Below are positions 8,336-16,934 of a stretch of 64,000 bases of DNA, one piece after another. The notes below the pieces were generated by a model, which did no database searches, was not told the origin of the DNA, and saw nothing but the letters and a program-made list of their open reading frames with translations. The DNA is from Neobacillus mesonae (GTDB lineage Bacteria; Bacillota; Bacilli; Bacillales; Cytobacillaceae). The position numbers were made by a program, and so were the translations under genes. Location: assembly GCF_001636315.1 (NCBI RefSeq), contig NZ_KV440949.1, positions 2,093,203 through 2,157,202 of the forward strand, given 5' to 3'. Numbering within the stretch: the first letter of the stretch is position 1; the number at the start of each line of letters is the position of its first letter.

Positions 8336-9193
8336 ATGCATGACTTCGAACAAAGCATCAAAGATAAGTTTCCAGAGCTTTCCAAGGGTCATAAAAAAAT
8401 TGCTAAATATTTGCTGGAACAGCCGCAACAGTTTGCGATCAAGTCAGCAGGGCAAATTGGGACAGAAGTGGGCGTGAGCGAAACAACTGTCATCCGCTTT
8501 TGTTATTCCTTGAAATATGACGGATTTTCCGACCTGCAAAAAAAGGTGCGCGAAACCTTGCTGCTGCAAAAAAGCAGCTTGGATCAATATTATTCGAACA
8601 AGTTGAAGCTCTTGGATGAGCCACATTTTTTCGCCCAAGTGATGGAACAGGATTGTCAAAACATTAGCCGAACCGCATCACAAATGGCTGAAAGAGATGT
8701 TCAGAAAGCCGTAGAACATCTTATTGAAGGGGAACAAATCCTGATTTGCGGCCTGCGGTCATCCTTTGCCCCGGCTCATTGGCTGTCTTTCACATTAGGG
8801 CTGATGCGGGAAAATATATTCTTATATAAATCAGATACGGACGGACTCGGGGCCGTGATTGACCGGCTGAATGCCCGCTCCGTTTTTGTTGCCATCTCGT
8901 TCCACCGCTATTTAAAAGAAACGATTCATATGGCTGAGCTGGCCAAGCAGCGGGGGGCGACGGTCATCGGGATCACCGATTCGCCGGTGGCGCCTGTCAG
9001 TAAATTTGCCGATGTGCTGCTTACCATCTCGCCATCCGGCAAATCAACGCTTGATACGACACCGTCACTCTTTTCATTGTTAAACGCAATCGTGGCGAAA
9101 GTATCCGTCCAAGACAAACAACGGTTCGAAAAGCGGAAACAACAATATGAATCACTCGATATCAAACATCTATTCTACGATGAACCGCTATAA
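8336..9193 (+). CDS. MurR/RpiR-family regulator of cluster A
   Basis: A 285-residue regulator. Residues ~1-77 form the RpiR helix-turn-helix domain (GTEVGVSETTVIRFCYSLKYDGFSDL) and ~105-245 a SIS domain (GLRSSFAPAHWLSF, VFVAISFHRY). I choose ATG 8336, with AGGAAAAGG eight bases upstream; it aligns with the start of the cluster B paralogue at 52975. SIS domains usually bind phosphosugars, but this gene heads an amino acid gene cluster, so its ligand may be an acyl-amino acid or related compound (inference). A palindrome upstream suggests autoregulation. It differs from the cluster B protein throughout but keeps the HTH nearly intact. Confidence 0.87.
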   Translation: MHDFEQSIKDKFPELSKGHKKIAKYLLEQPQQFAIKSAGQIGTEVGVSETTVIRFCYSLKYDGFSDLQKKVRETLLLQKSSLDQYYSNKLKLLDEPHFFAQVMEQDCQNISRTASQMAERDVQKAVEHLIEGEQILICGLRSSFAPAHWLSFTLGLMRENIFLYKSDTDGLGAVIDRLNARSVFVAISFHRYLKETIHMAELAKQRGATVIGITDSPVAPVSKFADVLLTISPSGKSTLDTTPSLFSLLNAIVAKVSVQDKQRFEKRKQQYESLDIKHLFYDEPL

Positions 9194-9217
9194 AGAGCGG
9201 AAGTGTCCACTCCAGAC

Positions 9218-9249
9218 GGACAATTGTCCACGGATGGTGCCTGACACCA
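9218..9249. repeat. Two adjacent short palindromes
   Basis: GGACAATTGTCC (9218-9229) and TGGTGCCTGACACCA (9235-9249) fill the 76-base gap between the RpiR stop and the M20 ribosome site. The second belongs to a family also seen, degenerately, near 21365 and 63936. It could modulate transcription between regulator and enzymes. Confidence 0.6.
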
Positions 9250-9269
9250 AATTCCAAAAGGAGGAAATT

Positions 9270-10454
9270 ATGAAGGAGCAGTTAGTAGATTTGAAGCAAA
9301 GGCTTCGTGAGATATTTGCTTATTTACATGAGCATCCGGAGGTAAGCTGGGAGGAGACTGGGACGACGGCTTATCTTGTCAGGCTGCTTAAAGCGGAAGG
9401 TTTTCATGTACAAACCTTTGATGATTGTACCGGGTTGGTTGTTGAATTTGGAGAGGGGCCTTACACCGTAGGACTAAGGAGCGATATGGATGCACTCTGG
9501 CAGGAGGTCGATGGAACGTTTCAAGCCAATCACTCCTGCGGACACGATGCCCATATGACAATGACCCTTGGCGTTCTTTTGCTTTTGAAAAAACTAAACT
9601 ATCAACCTAGCGGCAAGCTGAAGTTTATTTTTCAGCCTGCCGAAGAAAAAGGAACCGGGGCGCTTGCCATGGTGGAAAAAGGCGTCATCGATGACCTCGA
9701 CTTTCTATACGGCGTTCACCTGCGTCCAATCCAAGAACTACAATCAGGCGATGCAGCAGCTGCCATTTATCACGGCGCCGCCAAATTCATCGCCGGTGAA
9801 ATTATAGGCGAGGATGCCCACGGTGCAAGACCTCATTTAGGAAAGAACGCCATTGAAATCGGCGCCTCCATTGTACAGGAGCTTAGCAAAATTCATGTCA
9901 ACCCGATGGTTCCTTACTCGGTGAAAATGACAAAGTTTCATGCTGGCGGGGAAAGCAGCAATCTTATCCCCGGGCGAGGCGCGTTCCATTTGGATCTGCG
10001 TGCTCAGACAAATGACGCAATGGAATTCATCACGCAAAAAGTCGAAACCATCACAAAGGCGATTGCCGCCATGTACGAGGTGGAGATTCCACTGGAAACA
10101 AAAGCGGAAGTTGTTGGGGCCAGCGTTCATCCTGTCGCACATGAGCTAATGGCGCAGGCCATTATGGAAACACTTGGAGCAGAGCATCTGGTGGAGCCTG
10201 GCCCGACAAGCGGCGGTGAGGATTTTCATTTTTACACGGTGAAGCGGCCGCAGCTAAAAGCCACCATGTTAGGTCTTGGCTGTGACCTGCAACCGGGATT
10301 GCACCACCCTAAGATGAGCTTTAACCAGAACGCTTTAATAGATGGCATCGAAATTTTAACGAGAACAATCCTGAACACCTTTGCCTGGCTGGAGGAAGAA
10401 AATCAGCAAGACGGCTGCAATGGAAAAACATCAACCGGCAGCCTCCGGGCATAA
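9270..10454 (+). CDS. M20D amidohydrolase, probable N-acyl/N-succinyl-L-amino acid hydrolase
   Basis: A 394-residue protein; ATG 9270 follows AAAAGGAGG, and the open frame further upstream overlaps the regulator and is not used. Motifs of the M20D family: NHSCGHDAHM with Cys90, His92 and His95, PAEEKGTGAL with Glu125-Glu126, and SGGEDFHFYT near the C-terminus. It is followed after 16 bases by the GNAT gene, then NSAR. In Geobacillus kaustophilus this trio was shown to convert D-amino acids irreversibly to L-amino acids, with the M20 enzyme as L-specific desuccinylase. That role is inferred here from family plus gene order. The cluster B M20 enzyme at 44742 is a close paralogue. Confidence 0.88.
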   Translation: MKEQLVDLKQRLREIFAYLHEHPEVSWEETGTTAYLVRLLKAEGFHVQTFDDCTGLVVEFGEGPYTVGLRSDMDALWQEVDGTFQANHSCGHDAHMTMTLGVLLLLKKLNYQPSGKLKFIFQPAEEKGTGALAMVEKGVIDDLDFLYGVHLRPIQELQSGDAAAAIYHGAAKFIAGEIIGEDAHGARPHLGKNAIEIGASIVQELSKIHVNPMVPYSVKMTKFHAGGESSNLIPGRGAFHLDLRAQTNDAMEFITQKVETITKAIAAMYEVEIPLETKAEVVGASVHPVAHELMAQAIMETLGAEHLVEPGPTSGGEDFHFYTVKRPQLKATMLGLGCDLQPGLHHPKMSFNQNALIDGIEILTRTILNTFAWLEEENQQDGCNGKTSTGSLRA

Positions 10455-10470
10455 ACGGGAGGAACACAAC

Positions 10471-11304
10471 ATGGCAGAAACAATTGAATTACGACAGCTT
10501 ACAACCATTAATGAGCTCCAGCAAGTGCAGCAGCTTGAGGAAGCCGTATGGAACATGAAGCCGATCCCGATTCATCAAACCTTGACGGCTGTGAAAAACG
10601 GCGGAATCATGGTCGGCGCCTATCAAGGTGAGAAATTGATTGGCTTCAGCTACGGTTTTGCCGGTTTTCAAAACGGACGCACCTACCTTTGCTCTCATAT
10701 GCTCGGGATCGACGAGGGCCTGCGCGGTCAAGGCATTGGTGCTCTTTTAAAAGAGGCACAAAAACAAGCGGCCATTGATAAGGGTTACAAGGTAATCACC
10801 TGGACGTATGACCCGCTCGAGAGCGTGAATGCCTTTTTAAATTTAAGCAAATTAAAAGCGATTTGCAGCACTTATATTGAAAACTGTTACGGAGACATGG
10901 AAGATTCACTTAACCAAGGATTAGCCTCCGACCGATTCCAAGTGGAGTGGTGGATTCAAAGCCGCCACGTAGCCGAGCGTAACATGGACGATGCGGCTGC
11001 TGCCAAACGTATTCCGTACGAGCTGACGGCGGCCGGCCAGCCAAAGCTAGTCAATGTTGACGCTTCTTTGTTAAACGAACAAGAAGCATGGCTCATCCCT
11101 ATTCCAAAGCATTTTCAAGAAATCAAGAAAGATCACCTTGAACTAGCTCTTGATTGGCGCTTAAAAACAAGGCGTATTTTTCAAACCCTGTTTAATAAAG
11201 GCTATGCCGCAGTGAAGGTTGTCAAAACAGCGGATGAACCTGTCCATTATTATTTAGTTAAAAAACGCGATACGCTTCCATTAGAAAGTGAGGATCAGAA
11301 ATGA
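10471..11304 (+). CDS. GNAT acyltransferase, probable D-amino acid N-succinyltransferase
   Basis: A 277-residue protein starting at ATG 10471 after GGGAGG. The N-terminal GNAT fold has the acyl-CoA motif RGQGIG at residues 85-90, followed by [15 protein letters not shown] and [14 protein letters not shown], features of the larger COG3375 GNAT proteins, which are longer than ordinary acetyltransferases. In the G. kaustophilus pathway a GNAT enzyme transfers succinyl from succinyl-CoA to D-amino acids, feeding NSAR. The gene overlaps the NSAR start by four bases (ATGA), indicating translational coupling. Acyl donor specificity is inferred from context. Cluster B has no counterpart. Confidence 0.82.
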   Translation: MAETIELRQLTTINELQQVQQLEEAVWNMKPIPIHQTLTAVKNGGIMVGAYQGEKLIGFSYGFAGFQNGRTYLCSHMLGIDEGLRGQGIGALLKEAQKQAAIDKGYKVITWTYDPLESVNAFLNLSKLKAICSTYIENCYGDMEDSLNQGLASDRFQVEWWIQSRHVAERNMDDAAAAKRIPYELTAAGQPKLVNVDASLLNEQEAWLIPIPKHFQEIKKDHLELALDWRLKTRRIFQTLFNKGYAAVKVVKTADEPVHYYLVKKRDTLPLESEDQK

Positions 11305-12410
11305 AGATTAAAAACGTCATTCTAAGGCATTTGAAAATGAAAATGAAATTCCCGTTTACAACAAGCTTCGGAACGTTCCTTGATAAAGAATTCATCCTTG
11401 TAGAGGTCCAGGATGAAAACGGCAGATCCGGCTGGGGTGAATCCGTTGCCTTCATGTCACCTCTTTATAATGAAGAAACGTTAAAAACAAACTGGCATAT
11501 TCTTGAGGATTTCCTCATCCCGCTCGTGCTTGATAAGGAAATTAATCATCCGGACGAGGTTTTTGACCTGTTTGAGCCAATTCGGAAAAACAATATGGCT
11601 AAATCGGCAATTGAAGGGGCAATTTGGGACCTATACGCCAAGCGCCAAAATATCCCGCTGGCAGCAGCCCTTGGTGGTGAGAAAAAGGAAATCGAAGTGG
11701 GCATCAGCATCGGCATTCAGAAATCGGTTGATGAACTTTTAACAATCATCAGCGGGGCGGTAACCCAAGGCTATCGCCGAATTAAAGTCAAAATCAAGCC
11801 TGGCTGGGATGTCGATGTCATCCGTGAAATCCGCAAGCCGTTCCCGACGATTCAGCTGATGGCTGATGCCAACTCTGCCTATCGTCTAAGCGACATCGAC
11901 CTGTTAAAACAGCTCGATGAATTCGACCTAACAATGATTGAACAGCCGCTCGCATCTGATGATATTGTCGATCACGCTCAGGTACAAAAACAGCTGACAA
12001 CACCGATTTGTCTTGATGAAAGCATTCACTCAGTGGAAGATGCCCGTAAGGCAATTAGTCTCGGAAGCTGCAAAATTATTAATATTAAAATCGGCCGGGT
12101 CGGCGGCTTGACGGAATCGAAACGAATTCATGACCTTTGCCAGAAGCACGGGCTTCCGGTATGGTGCGGCGGCATGCTTGAAGCGGGTGTCGGCAGGGCT
12201 CATAATATCGCGTTAACGACACTGGCTAACTTCACAATGCCGGGCGATACCGCTGCCTCTTCTCGCTATTGGGAAAAGGACATCATCGAACCGGAAGTCA
12301 CCGTCCATGACGGCCTGATCACCGTTCCGAATGCACCTGGAATCGGTTATGATGTTGATTTGAATACGATTGAGAAATTGACGGTTCGGGAGCAGATTTT
12401 TTCTAAGTAA
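11301..12410 (+). CDS. N-acylamino acid racemase (NSAR/OSBS family, enolase superfamily)
   Basis: A 369-residue enolase-superfamily enzyme. Visible active-site residues: KVKIK (Lys162 and Lys164), metal ligands Asp189 (ADANSAY), Glu214 (IEQPL) and Asp239 (LDES), and the second catalytic Lys263 (KIGRVGG). The loop [15 protein letters not shown] is typical of NSAR/o-succinylbenzoate synthase. No menaquinone genes are nearby; the partners are GNAT and M20, so racemisation of N-succinyl-amino acids is favoured over menaquinone synthesis. Paralogues are at 43590 and 46050. Automatic annotation may label this menC. It is followed at once by a 21-bp-period array. Confidence 0.9.
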   Translation: MKIKNVILRHLKMKMKFPFTTSFGTFLDKEFILVEVQDENGRSGWGESVAFMSPLYNEETLKTNWHILEDFLIPLVLDKEINHPDEVFDLFEPIRKNNMAKSAIEGAIWDLYAKRQNIPLAAALGGEKKEIEVGISIGIQKSVDELLTIISGAVTQGYRRIKVKIKPGWDVDVIREIRKPFPTIQLMADANSAYRLSDIDLLKQLDEFDLTMIEQPLASDDIVDHAQVQKQLTTPICLDESIHSVEDARKAISLGSCKIINIKIGRVGGLTESKRIHDLCQKHGLPVWCGGMLEAGVGRAHNIALTTLANFTMPGDTAASSRYWEKDIIEPEVTVHDGLITVPNAPGIGYDVDLNTIEKLTVREQIFSK

Positions 12411-12426
12411 GTGATATTTATTTTGG

Positions 12427-12531
12427 ATTCGCTGATAATCTGTGTAGATTCGCCGATATTTGTGAGAAAAATTCGCCAATAACTGTCTCAGATTCGCCGA
12501 TATTTGTGGAAGTTTCGCCGATAAATTTTCG
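12427..12531 (+). repeat. 21-bp-period array, core ATTCGCCGATA
   Basis: Five units with ATTCGC(C/T)-type cores begin at 12427, 12448, 12471, 12492 and 12513 (steps of 21, 23, 21 and 21). The spacers between cores are not conserved. It starts 17 bases after the NSAR stop. Confidence 0.8.
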
Positions 12532-12644
12532 AAGCCCATGAATGAAGTATATTTTTATCCGGAATAATTCCTTTTTAGAGCTTAAACTACGGAAAAACAG
12601 CCTAAAATAAAAAACCTGGCATGCACCCGATCCGGATATCAGCG

Positions 12645-12713
12645 TTAGCGAATTTAAGCTTTATATTAGCGAATTTGACGGTTTTATTAGCGATTCTGCA
12701 TCCCATAATAGTG
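12645..12713 (+). repeat. 21-bp-period array, core TTAGCGAAT
   Basis: Core words begin at 12645, 12666 and 12687, with a degenerate fourth (ATAGTGAA) at 12708, all exactly 21 bases apart. The core differs from the array 110 bases upstream. Confidence 0.75.
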
Positions 12714-12798
12714 AAGCATAATTGGAGGGGTCAGCCCCCTCCTTGTAACTTTAATTTTCATAATTTTTAAACAATTAAATAAATCGGAGGGTTTTATA

Positions 12799-13878
12799 AT
12801 GAAAAAGAGCTTACAAATAGCTGGGGCCTACGTCGGCGTGATTGTCGGTGCGGGGTTTGCATCCGGGCAGGAAATTTTACAATTTTTCACCAGCTTTGGC
12901 TTAATGGGAATCGTCGGCGGCGTGATTGCGACTTTTTTCTTTGCCTTTTTGGGGATGCAGTTGACACAGCTCGGTTCCAAGCTGCAAACGGACTCTCATA
13001 AAGATGTAATTTATCATATTTGCGGCCGTTATTTGGGAGTGGTTGTTGACATCGTTGTTACCTTCTTCTTATTTGGCGTGGCGGTTGTCATGATGGCAGG
13101 AAGCGGCTCCATTTTTGAACAGCAGTTTGGGCTGCCGGCGATAGCGGGAAATGTTGTAATGGCTGTCTTAACTATTTTAACAGTATGCTTAAATGTGCAA
13201 AAAGTATTGACCATCATCAGCTGGATTACACCGTATTTAATGGTTCTTGTCATCATTATTACCGGCTACTCACTGTTTACAATGGACCAAAGCTTCAGCG
13301 CCCTGGAGGCAATTGCCAAACAACAACCGGCGGCAACATCAAACTGGCTGCTTGGCGGACTGCTTTATGTGTCTTATAATATTGCCGCAGGGGCCGCGAT
13401 GCTGGCAGTTATGGGCGGAAGCACAAAAAACGCAAAGGAAGCGCGTCGAGGCGGAATTCTTGGCGGACTTGGACTCGGACTATTAATTTTACTTATTAAC
13501 ATTGGAATGTTTGTTAAAATGGATAGCTTGCAAGGAGTGGACATGCCGACGCTCCTTTTAGCCAATCACCTTCATCCTGTCCTTGGAGCACTCATGTCGA
13601 TTGCCTTGCTCGGAATGATTTATAACACTGCAGTTGGCATGCTTTACGCCTTTTCTGCCCGTATCATGAAACCGTCTAATCCGAAATTTAAACTGTCTGT
13701 TGTTGTATTTGGTGTCCTTGCCTTCGCTGCCAGCTTCATTGGCTTCATCAAACTTGTCGGAACTGTTTATCCAGTAATGGGATACCTCGGCTTTACCTTA
13801 ATTGCCGCGATTATTGTTTCTTGGTTCCGTTCCCGGAAAGAAAATGATGTAGATCAAAAACCGACGATTGTGGGATAA
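12799..13878 (+). CDS. YkvI-like membrane transporter
   Basis: A 359-residue integral membrane protein with about ten hydrophobic segments, preceded by CGGAGGG. The N-terminus (AGAYVGVIVGAGFASGQEILQFF) has the unwound-helix GxxxGAGFASGQE motif seen in YkvI-family proteins and distant APC-type amino acid transporters. The C-terminus is short, charged and cytosolic. It lies downstream of the D-amino acid conversion genes, so import or export of an amino acid is likely, but the substrate is not known for the family and a repeat-filled 388-base gap separates it from NSAR. A clear terminator follows. Confidence 0.8.
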   Translation: MKKSLQIAGAYVGVIVGAGFASGQEILQFFTSFGLMGIVGGVIATFFFAFLGMQLTQLGSKLQTDSHKDVIYHICGRYLGVVVDIVVTFFLFGVAVVMMAGSGSIFEQQFGLPAIAGNVVMAVLTILTVCLNVQKVLTIISWITPYLMVLVIIITGYSLFTMDQSFSALEAIAKQQPAATSNWLLGGLLYVSYNIAAGAAMLAVMGGSTKNAKEARRGGILGGLGLGLLILLINIGMFVKMDSLQGVDMPTLLLANHLHPVLGALMSIALLGMIYNTAVGMLYAFSARIMKPSNPKFKLSVVVFGVLAFAASFIGFIKLVGTVYPVMGYLGFTLIAAIIVSWFRSRKENDVDQKPTIVG

Positions 13879-13920
13879 TCTTTAAAAAAAACACGGATTA
13901 ACTCTACAAATTCAAACAAA

Positions 13921-13961
13921 ACACACTGTAATTCACGTATTGAATCACAGTGTGTTTTTTT
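13921..13961 (+). terminator. Intrinsic terminator after the YkvI-like gene
   Basis: ACACACTGT and ACAGTGTGT, with inner ATTCA/TGAAT, form a long stem around CGTAT, followed by a run of seven T. It is 43 bases after the stop. Confidence 0.9.
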
Positions 13962-13973
13962 GTCTTGACCGTT

Positions 13974-14065
13974 TATTCAAAGGATGAAATCCATAGTCCC
14001 GTTGTAGTTGAGGGAAACAGGATTATGGCAGTCGGAAGAACCGAGGAAAAGTCTTTTAACCTGTA
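13974..14065 (+). pseudogene. Possible remnant of an amidohydrolase N-terminus
   Basis: One frame reads HSPVVVEGNRIMAVGRTEE and then stops. It resembles the start of metal-dependent amidohydrolases (a V-x-x-G-x-R-I-x-x-V-G pattern before the metal site). Further on, CTTCCAGGT (LPG) recalls the following PG motif of the family, and other frames are closed. A short, eroded fragment is the best reading; chance similarity is possible. Confidence 0.35.
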
Positions 14066-14253
14066 GGAGAAAGGTTGACTACTTCCAGGTTACTATACCC
14101 CCATTTAATAGCCGAATCTATACATCCTTCAATGGTAGGTCATCATCCTAATCCTAGTACCTTTGGCGGAATTTTTGTTTCTTTGAAGGAATTCTATAGC
14201 CTCTATTGAATCAAATAATCTAACACTATTGAAGAAAATGGAGGAGAACTCAC

Positions 14254-15114
14254 ATGTTTAAGAATTGGAAAAAGGGTTTGCTAGCTGGAATGATCAGTAT
14301 ATCCTTGCTAGGTACAGGTTATGTAGGTCACGATTTGATTTCCACACCTAACGCTTTGGCTAAATCTGCATCCGAAAATGCACCTGGCCATCAAAAGAAT
14401 ATTGCGGCTTCACAGTTAGATAAAATTATGGAGAGGGGATATATACGGGTAGGTATGACCGGTGACTACAAGCCTTTTACCTATCTGAACCCAGAAACAA
14501 ATGAGTATGAAGGTTATGATGTAGATGCTGTAAAAGAACTCGCCAAAGACCTTGGCGTTAAAGTACGTTTTGTATCAACCACTTGGCCTGACATGATGAA
14601 GGACCTGCAAGCGGACAAGTTTGATATCGCTGTTGGCGGCGTCACCCGTAATACAGCCAGGCAAAAAACAGCTTATGTTTCACAAGGCTATATTACATTC
14701 GGTAAGGTCCCTTTGATACGTGCAGAAGACAAAGACAAATACCTCACCATTGAAGACATCAACAAGCCTAGCGTGCGCGTCGGCGTAAATCCGGGTGGAA
14801 CAAATGAATCGTTTGTCCGTCAGTATCTGACCAATGCCAACGTAACCGTTGTTCAAAACAATCTGGATATCCCGCATCTGGTTGCGGACGGAACGTATGA
14901 CGTGATGATCACAGACACTGTGGAAGCAATGACGTATGCCAAAGCTGACCCAAGACTGTATGCCGCTCTAACTGATAAACCTTTCACCAAGAGTGAAAAA
15001 GGTTATATGATCCCCCGCGGTGATTTCATCTATGCCAGCTACCTGGAAATGTGGATGGATGAAATGAAGCTGCAGGGAAAATTTGATGTGCTCTACAAAA
15101 AATGGATGGAATAG
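14254..15114 (+). CDS. Exported PheC-like cyclohexadienyl dehydratase / family 3 solute-binding protein
   Basis: A 286-residue protein with a Sec signal (KKGLLAGMISISLLG...ALAKS, likely cleaved near residue 37). It has the SBP_bac_3 fold but matches the cyclohexadienyl/arogenate dehydratase branch: RVGMTGDYKPFTY, TTWPDMMKDLQADKFDIAVGG, RVGVNPGGTNESF and DVMITDTVEA parallel Pseudomonas PheC. No permease or ATPase gene is adjacent, unlike a true transport binding protein, which favours an exported enzyme that would form phenylpyruvate or phenylalanine from prephenate or arogenate. GGAGGAG precedes the ATG. A binding-protein role cannot be excluded without testing. Confidence 0.72.
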   Translation: MFKNWKKGLLAGMISISLLGTGYVGHDLISTPNALAKSASENAPGHQKNIAASQLDKIMERGYIRVGMTGDYKPFTYLNPETNEYEGYDVDAVKELAKDLGVKVRFVSTTWPDMMKDLQADKFDIAVGGVTRNTARQKTAYVSQGYITFGKVPLIRAEDKDKYLTIEDINKPSVRVGVNPGGTNESFVRQYLTNANVTVVQNNLDIPHLVADGTYDVMITDTVEAMTYAKADPRLYAALTDKPFTKSEKGYMIPRGDFIYASYLEMWMDEMKLQGKFDVLYKKWME

Positions 15115-15177
15115 AACGCTTAAGAATCCCAACCGCTATTAAAGTAACAACTTTGCTCAGCCGCTATGACAGGCACG

Positions 15178-15247
15178 TTTTTCCGAAAGTAATGAGCGCT
15201 GGTTTCACGCATTATTCCTTTTAGAATTTCTTCTAAGATATAAATTC
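15178..15247 (+). repeat. 3'-end hairpin element, copy 3 (right half)
   Basis: Lacks the AACCACCC stem but keeps the right-half blocks TTTCCGAAAG, GAGCGCTGGTTTCACGCA and TTAGAATTTC in the same order as copies 2 and 4. It lies about 60 bases after the PheC-like stop and is followed by ATCAATCTTCGACAAA, a word that also occurs near 1334 and 42939. Confidence 0.6.
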
Positions 15248-15280
15248 CTATCAATCTTCGACAAATTTCGGGGAAAAAGA

Positions 15281-15318
15281 GTCAGTCCCCCGGCACTTTA
15301 ACGTAACGGGGGACTGAC
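15281..15318. repeat. Palindrome of the GGGAC/GTCCC family
   Basis: GTCAGTCCCCCG and CGGGGGACTGAC are perfect 12-bp arms around a 14-base loop. It lies between convergent genes (PheC-like and the 64-residue membrane protein) and may serve as a two-way terminator. Confidence 0.8.
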
Positions 15319-15333
15319 CCCAAATCCCTGAAA

Positions 15334-15528
15334 TTAACGACTTTTCTTTTCTTCATTTTCTGGAAAAAGAAAATAGGATATTACTCCAGATAATAGTGCT
15401 GCTCCTATTGAAATGAGCAGTCTAATTCCTAATTGTATGTTTGAATACTCTTCATTGAGCATCCAAAGTGCCACAGCCATAACGACAATCATGATGGGAA
15501 TGACATATGTAAATCTTTTCTGTTTCAA
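15334..15528 (-). CDS. Small two-helix membrane protein
   Basis: A 64-residue frame starting at TTG after GGAGAGGTG. It predicts two membrane helices (about residues 7-22 and 32-54), a short loop containing NEEYSNIQ, and a charged C-terminus (PENEEKKSR). No family recognised. The strong ribosome site and clean two-helix pattern support a real gene; it stands alone. Confidence 0.55.
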   Translation of the reverse strand: MKQKRFTYVIPIMIVVMAVALWMLNEEYSNIQLGIRLLISIGAALLSGVISYFLFPENEEKKSR

Positions 15529-15880
15529 TTTTCACCTCTCCTTTCGCCATCTTTTCCCCTATTATATAAAAGAAAGCTTATCAAACTGTTGATCAAAACT
15601 AAAAATGCGTGCCATATGCAAACATATACACTGTTAGGACAATTTTCAGGCTCTTTTTTCTGAGTTTTTTGCCCCATAGGCCTTTTCTGTGGGGCAGTTT
15701 TCGGGCAAATAGATACCTTTTCTTTTTTACTGCCCCCCTTTTTTCTCATGCCATGGGCAATAGAAACATTTAGATAGCACCTCCACCCTAATACGCACGT
15801 TGAAAAGAAAAGCAAAAAATAAGAGTCAAAGAATTAGTTCCTTTGACTCGCTGGATGTACCAAAAGGTCTGACCCTATCA
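15529..15880. other. Intergenic region with hairpins
   Basis: Contains an inverted repeat GCCCCA...TGTGGGGC near 15672-15697 (GGGAC-type palindrome or terminator), the glutaminase operon terminator (15823-15849) and a GGTCTGACC motif near 15865-15873. A minus-strand frame over 15525-15815 crosses the hairpin and is low-complexity, so I do not call it a gene. Confidence 0.55.
15812..15849 (-). terminator. Terminator of the glutaminase operon
   Basis: GAGTCAAAG (15823-15831) and CTTTGACTC (15841-15849) form the stem; on the minus strand it is followed by a T-rich tract. It lies just beyond the glsA stop. Confidence 0.8.
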
Positions 15881-16864
15881 TCAGAAAATATTAAAATCCC
15901 ATTCTCTTGCAATATGTTTTAATAGCATACTCCCTGCTAGGCTATTCCCATATTCATCTATAGCCGGCCCAAAAAGTCCGATTCCGCATCCATGTGGAAA
16001 TGGAGAATCAGGAGAACTGACTCGTGCCGGAACTGCTGCCATGATTCCCCCGGAAACGCCGCTTTTGGCAGGTAAACCGATATGGGCTGCGAATTTACCA
16101 GATGCATTATACATTCCGCATGTGACCATCAATGCTTTTGTTAACCTGGCCACTTCCTTGGAGAAGATCTGTTCCCTCCGAATAGGATGAAATCCGTCAT
16201 AAGCAAGAACCAATCCAATCATGGCTATGTCTTCTGTATTGACTACAATAGAACACTGCTTTAAATACACCTCTAAAGCTTCTTCCACAGTTGATTCTAG
16301 AAATCCAGTTTCTTTCAAATAATAAGCCAAGGCCCGATTTCGATGGGCCGTTTGCCATTCCGACTGAAACACCTCCTCATTGATAGATGGGCGTTTTCCT
16401 ACCATTTTTTCAAAAAATATTAAGAACGATTCTATCTTTTCCAGGGACGATCTTCCTCCAAGTAAGGAAGCTACGGTAAGGGCCCCCGCATTAATCATCG
16501 GATTAAACGGTCTTCCCGGCTTATGCACTTCTAATCGAACAATGGAATTAAAAGCGTCTCCCGTAGGCTCTACATCTACCCTATCCAAAACATATGGAGT
16601 CCCAAAATCTAAACAGGCAGCTATAAAGCTGATGACTTTCGAAATACTTTGTAAGGTAAAAGTGGCTTCACACTCTCCAGACTTTAAGACCGTTCCATCA
16701 GGCCCGACCATTGCAACACCTAATTGGGATGGATTCACCTTTTCTAAGGCCGGTATATATGAAGCACATTGACCTTCTTTGGCATAGGTTCGATAGTGCT
16801 CTACCCATTTATCTAAATAGACTTGATTCCTTTTGTCTTGATCAAATGAGATTGCTATAGCCAT
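15881..16864 (-). CDS. glsA: Glutaminase A
   Basis: A 327-residue, full-length beta-lactamase-fold glutaminase hydrolysing glutamine to glutamate and ammonia. Visible motifs: the Ser-x-x-Lys catalytic pair in QSISKV (Ser73, Lys76), NPMINAGA, a YLKQCS segment, and KSGVSGGI near the C-terminus. Last gene of a minus-strand set MFS carrier - AbgB-like amidohydrolase - glsA, with a 70-base gap to the amidohydrolase. The set suggests import of a glutamine- or glutamate-containing amide, side-chain or N-acyl hydrolysis, and release of glutamate and ammonia (inference). Confidence 0.93.
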   Translation of the reverse strand: MAIAISFDQDKRNQVYLDKWVEHYRTYAKEGQCASYIPALEKVNPSQLGVAMVGPDGTVLKSGECEATFTLQSISKVISFIAACLDFGTPYVLDRVDVEPTGDAFNSIVRLEVHKPGRPFNPMINAGALTVASLLGGRSSLEKIESFLIFFEKMVGKRPSINEEVFQSEWQTAHRNRALAYYLKETGFLESTVEEALEVYLKQCSIVVNTEDIAMIGLVLAYDGFHPIRREQIFSKEVARLTKALMVTCGMYNASGKFAAHIGLPAKSGVSGGIMAAVPARVSSPDSPFPHGCGIGLFGPAIDEYGNSLAGSMLLKHIAREWDFNIF

Positions 16865-16934
16865 ATTCCATCTTTCCTTTCTTTCGCAAAAAATAAATGA
16901 TGAGAATTAAATAAATTCTCATCATAAATTGATT

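Larger units (their letters stand above)
12411..12798. other. Intergenic region packed with repeats
   Basis: Between NSAR and the YkvI-like gene: two 21-bp-period arrays with different core words (12427-12531 and 12645-12713) and the palindrome GGAGGGG-TCAG-CCCCCTCC (12724-12742). No gene seen. The palindrome may terminate NSAR transcription, in which case the transporter has its own promoter. Confidence 0.65.

Noticed and set aside
9147..9269. Upstream extension of the cluster A M20 gene
   Set aside because: It overlaps the regulator and crosses two palindromes; a perfect ribosome site stands before ATG 9270.
11301..12410. o-Succinylbenzoate synthase (menC) for menaquinone
   Set aside because: No other men gene is nearby and partners are GNAT and M20; three paralogues also argue against it.
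14254..15114. Ordinary amino acid transporter binding protein
   Set aside because: Not fully excluded, but motifs match PheC and there is no transporter gene beside it.
15525..15815. 96-codon minus-strand frame next to the small membrane protein
   Set aside because: Runs through a hairpin, is low-complexity and lacks a ribosome site; terminator-like DNA is the better reading.
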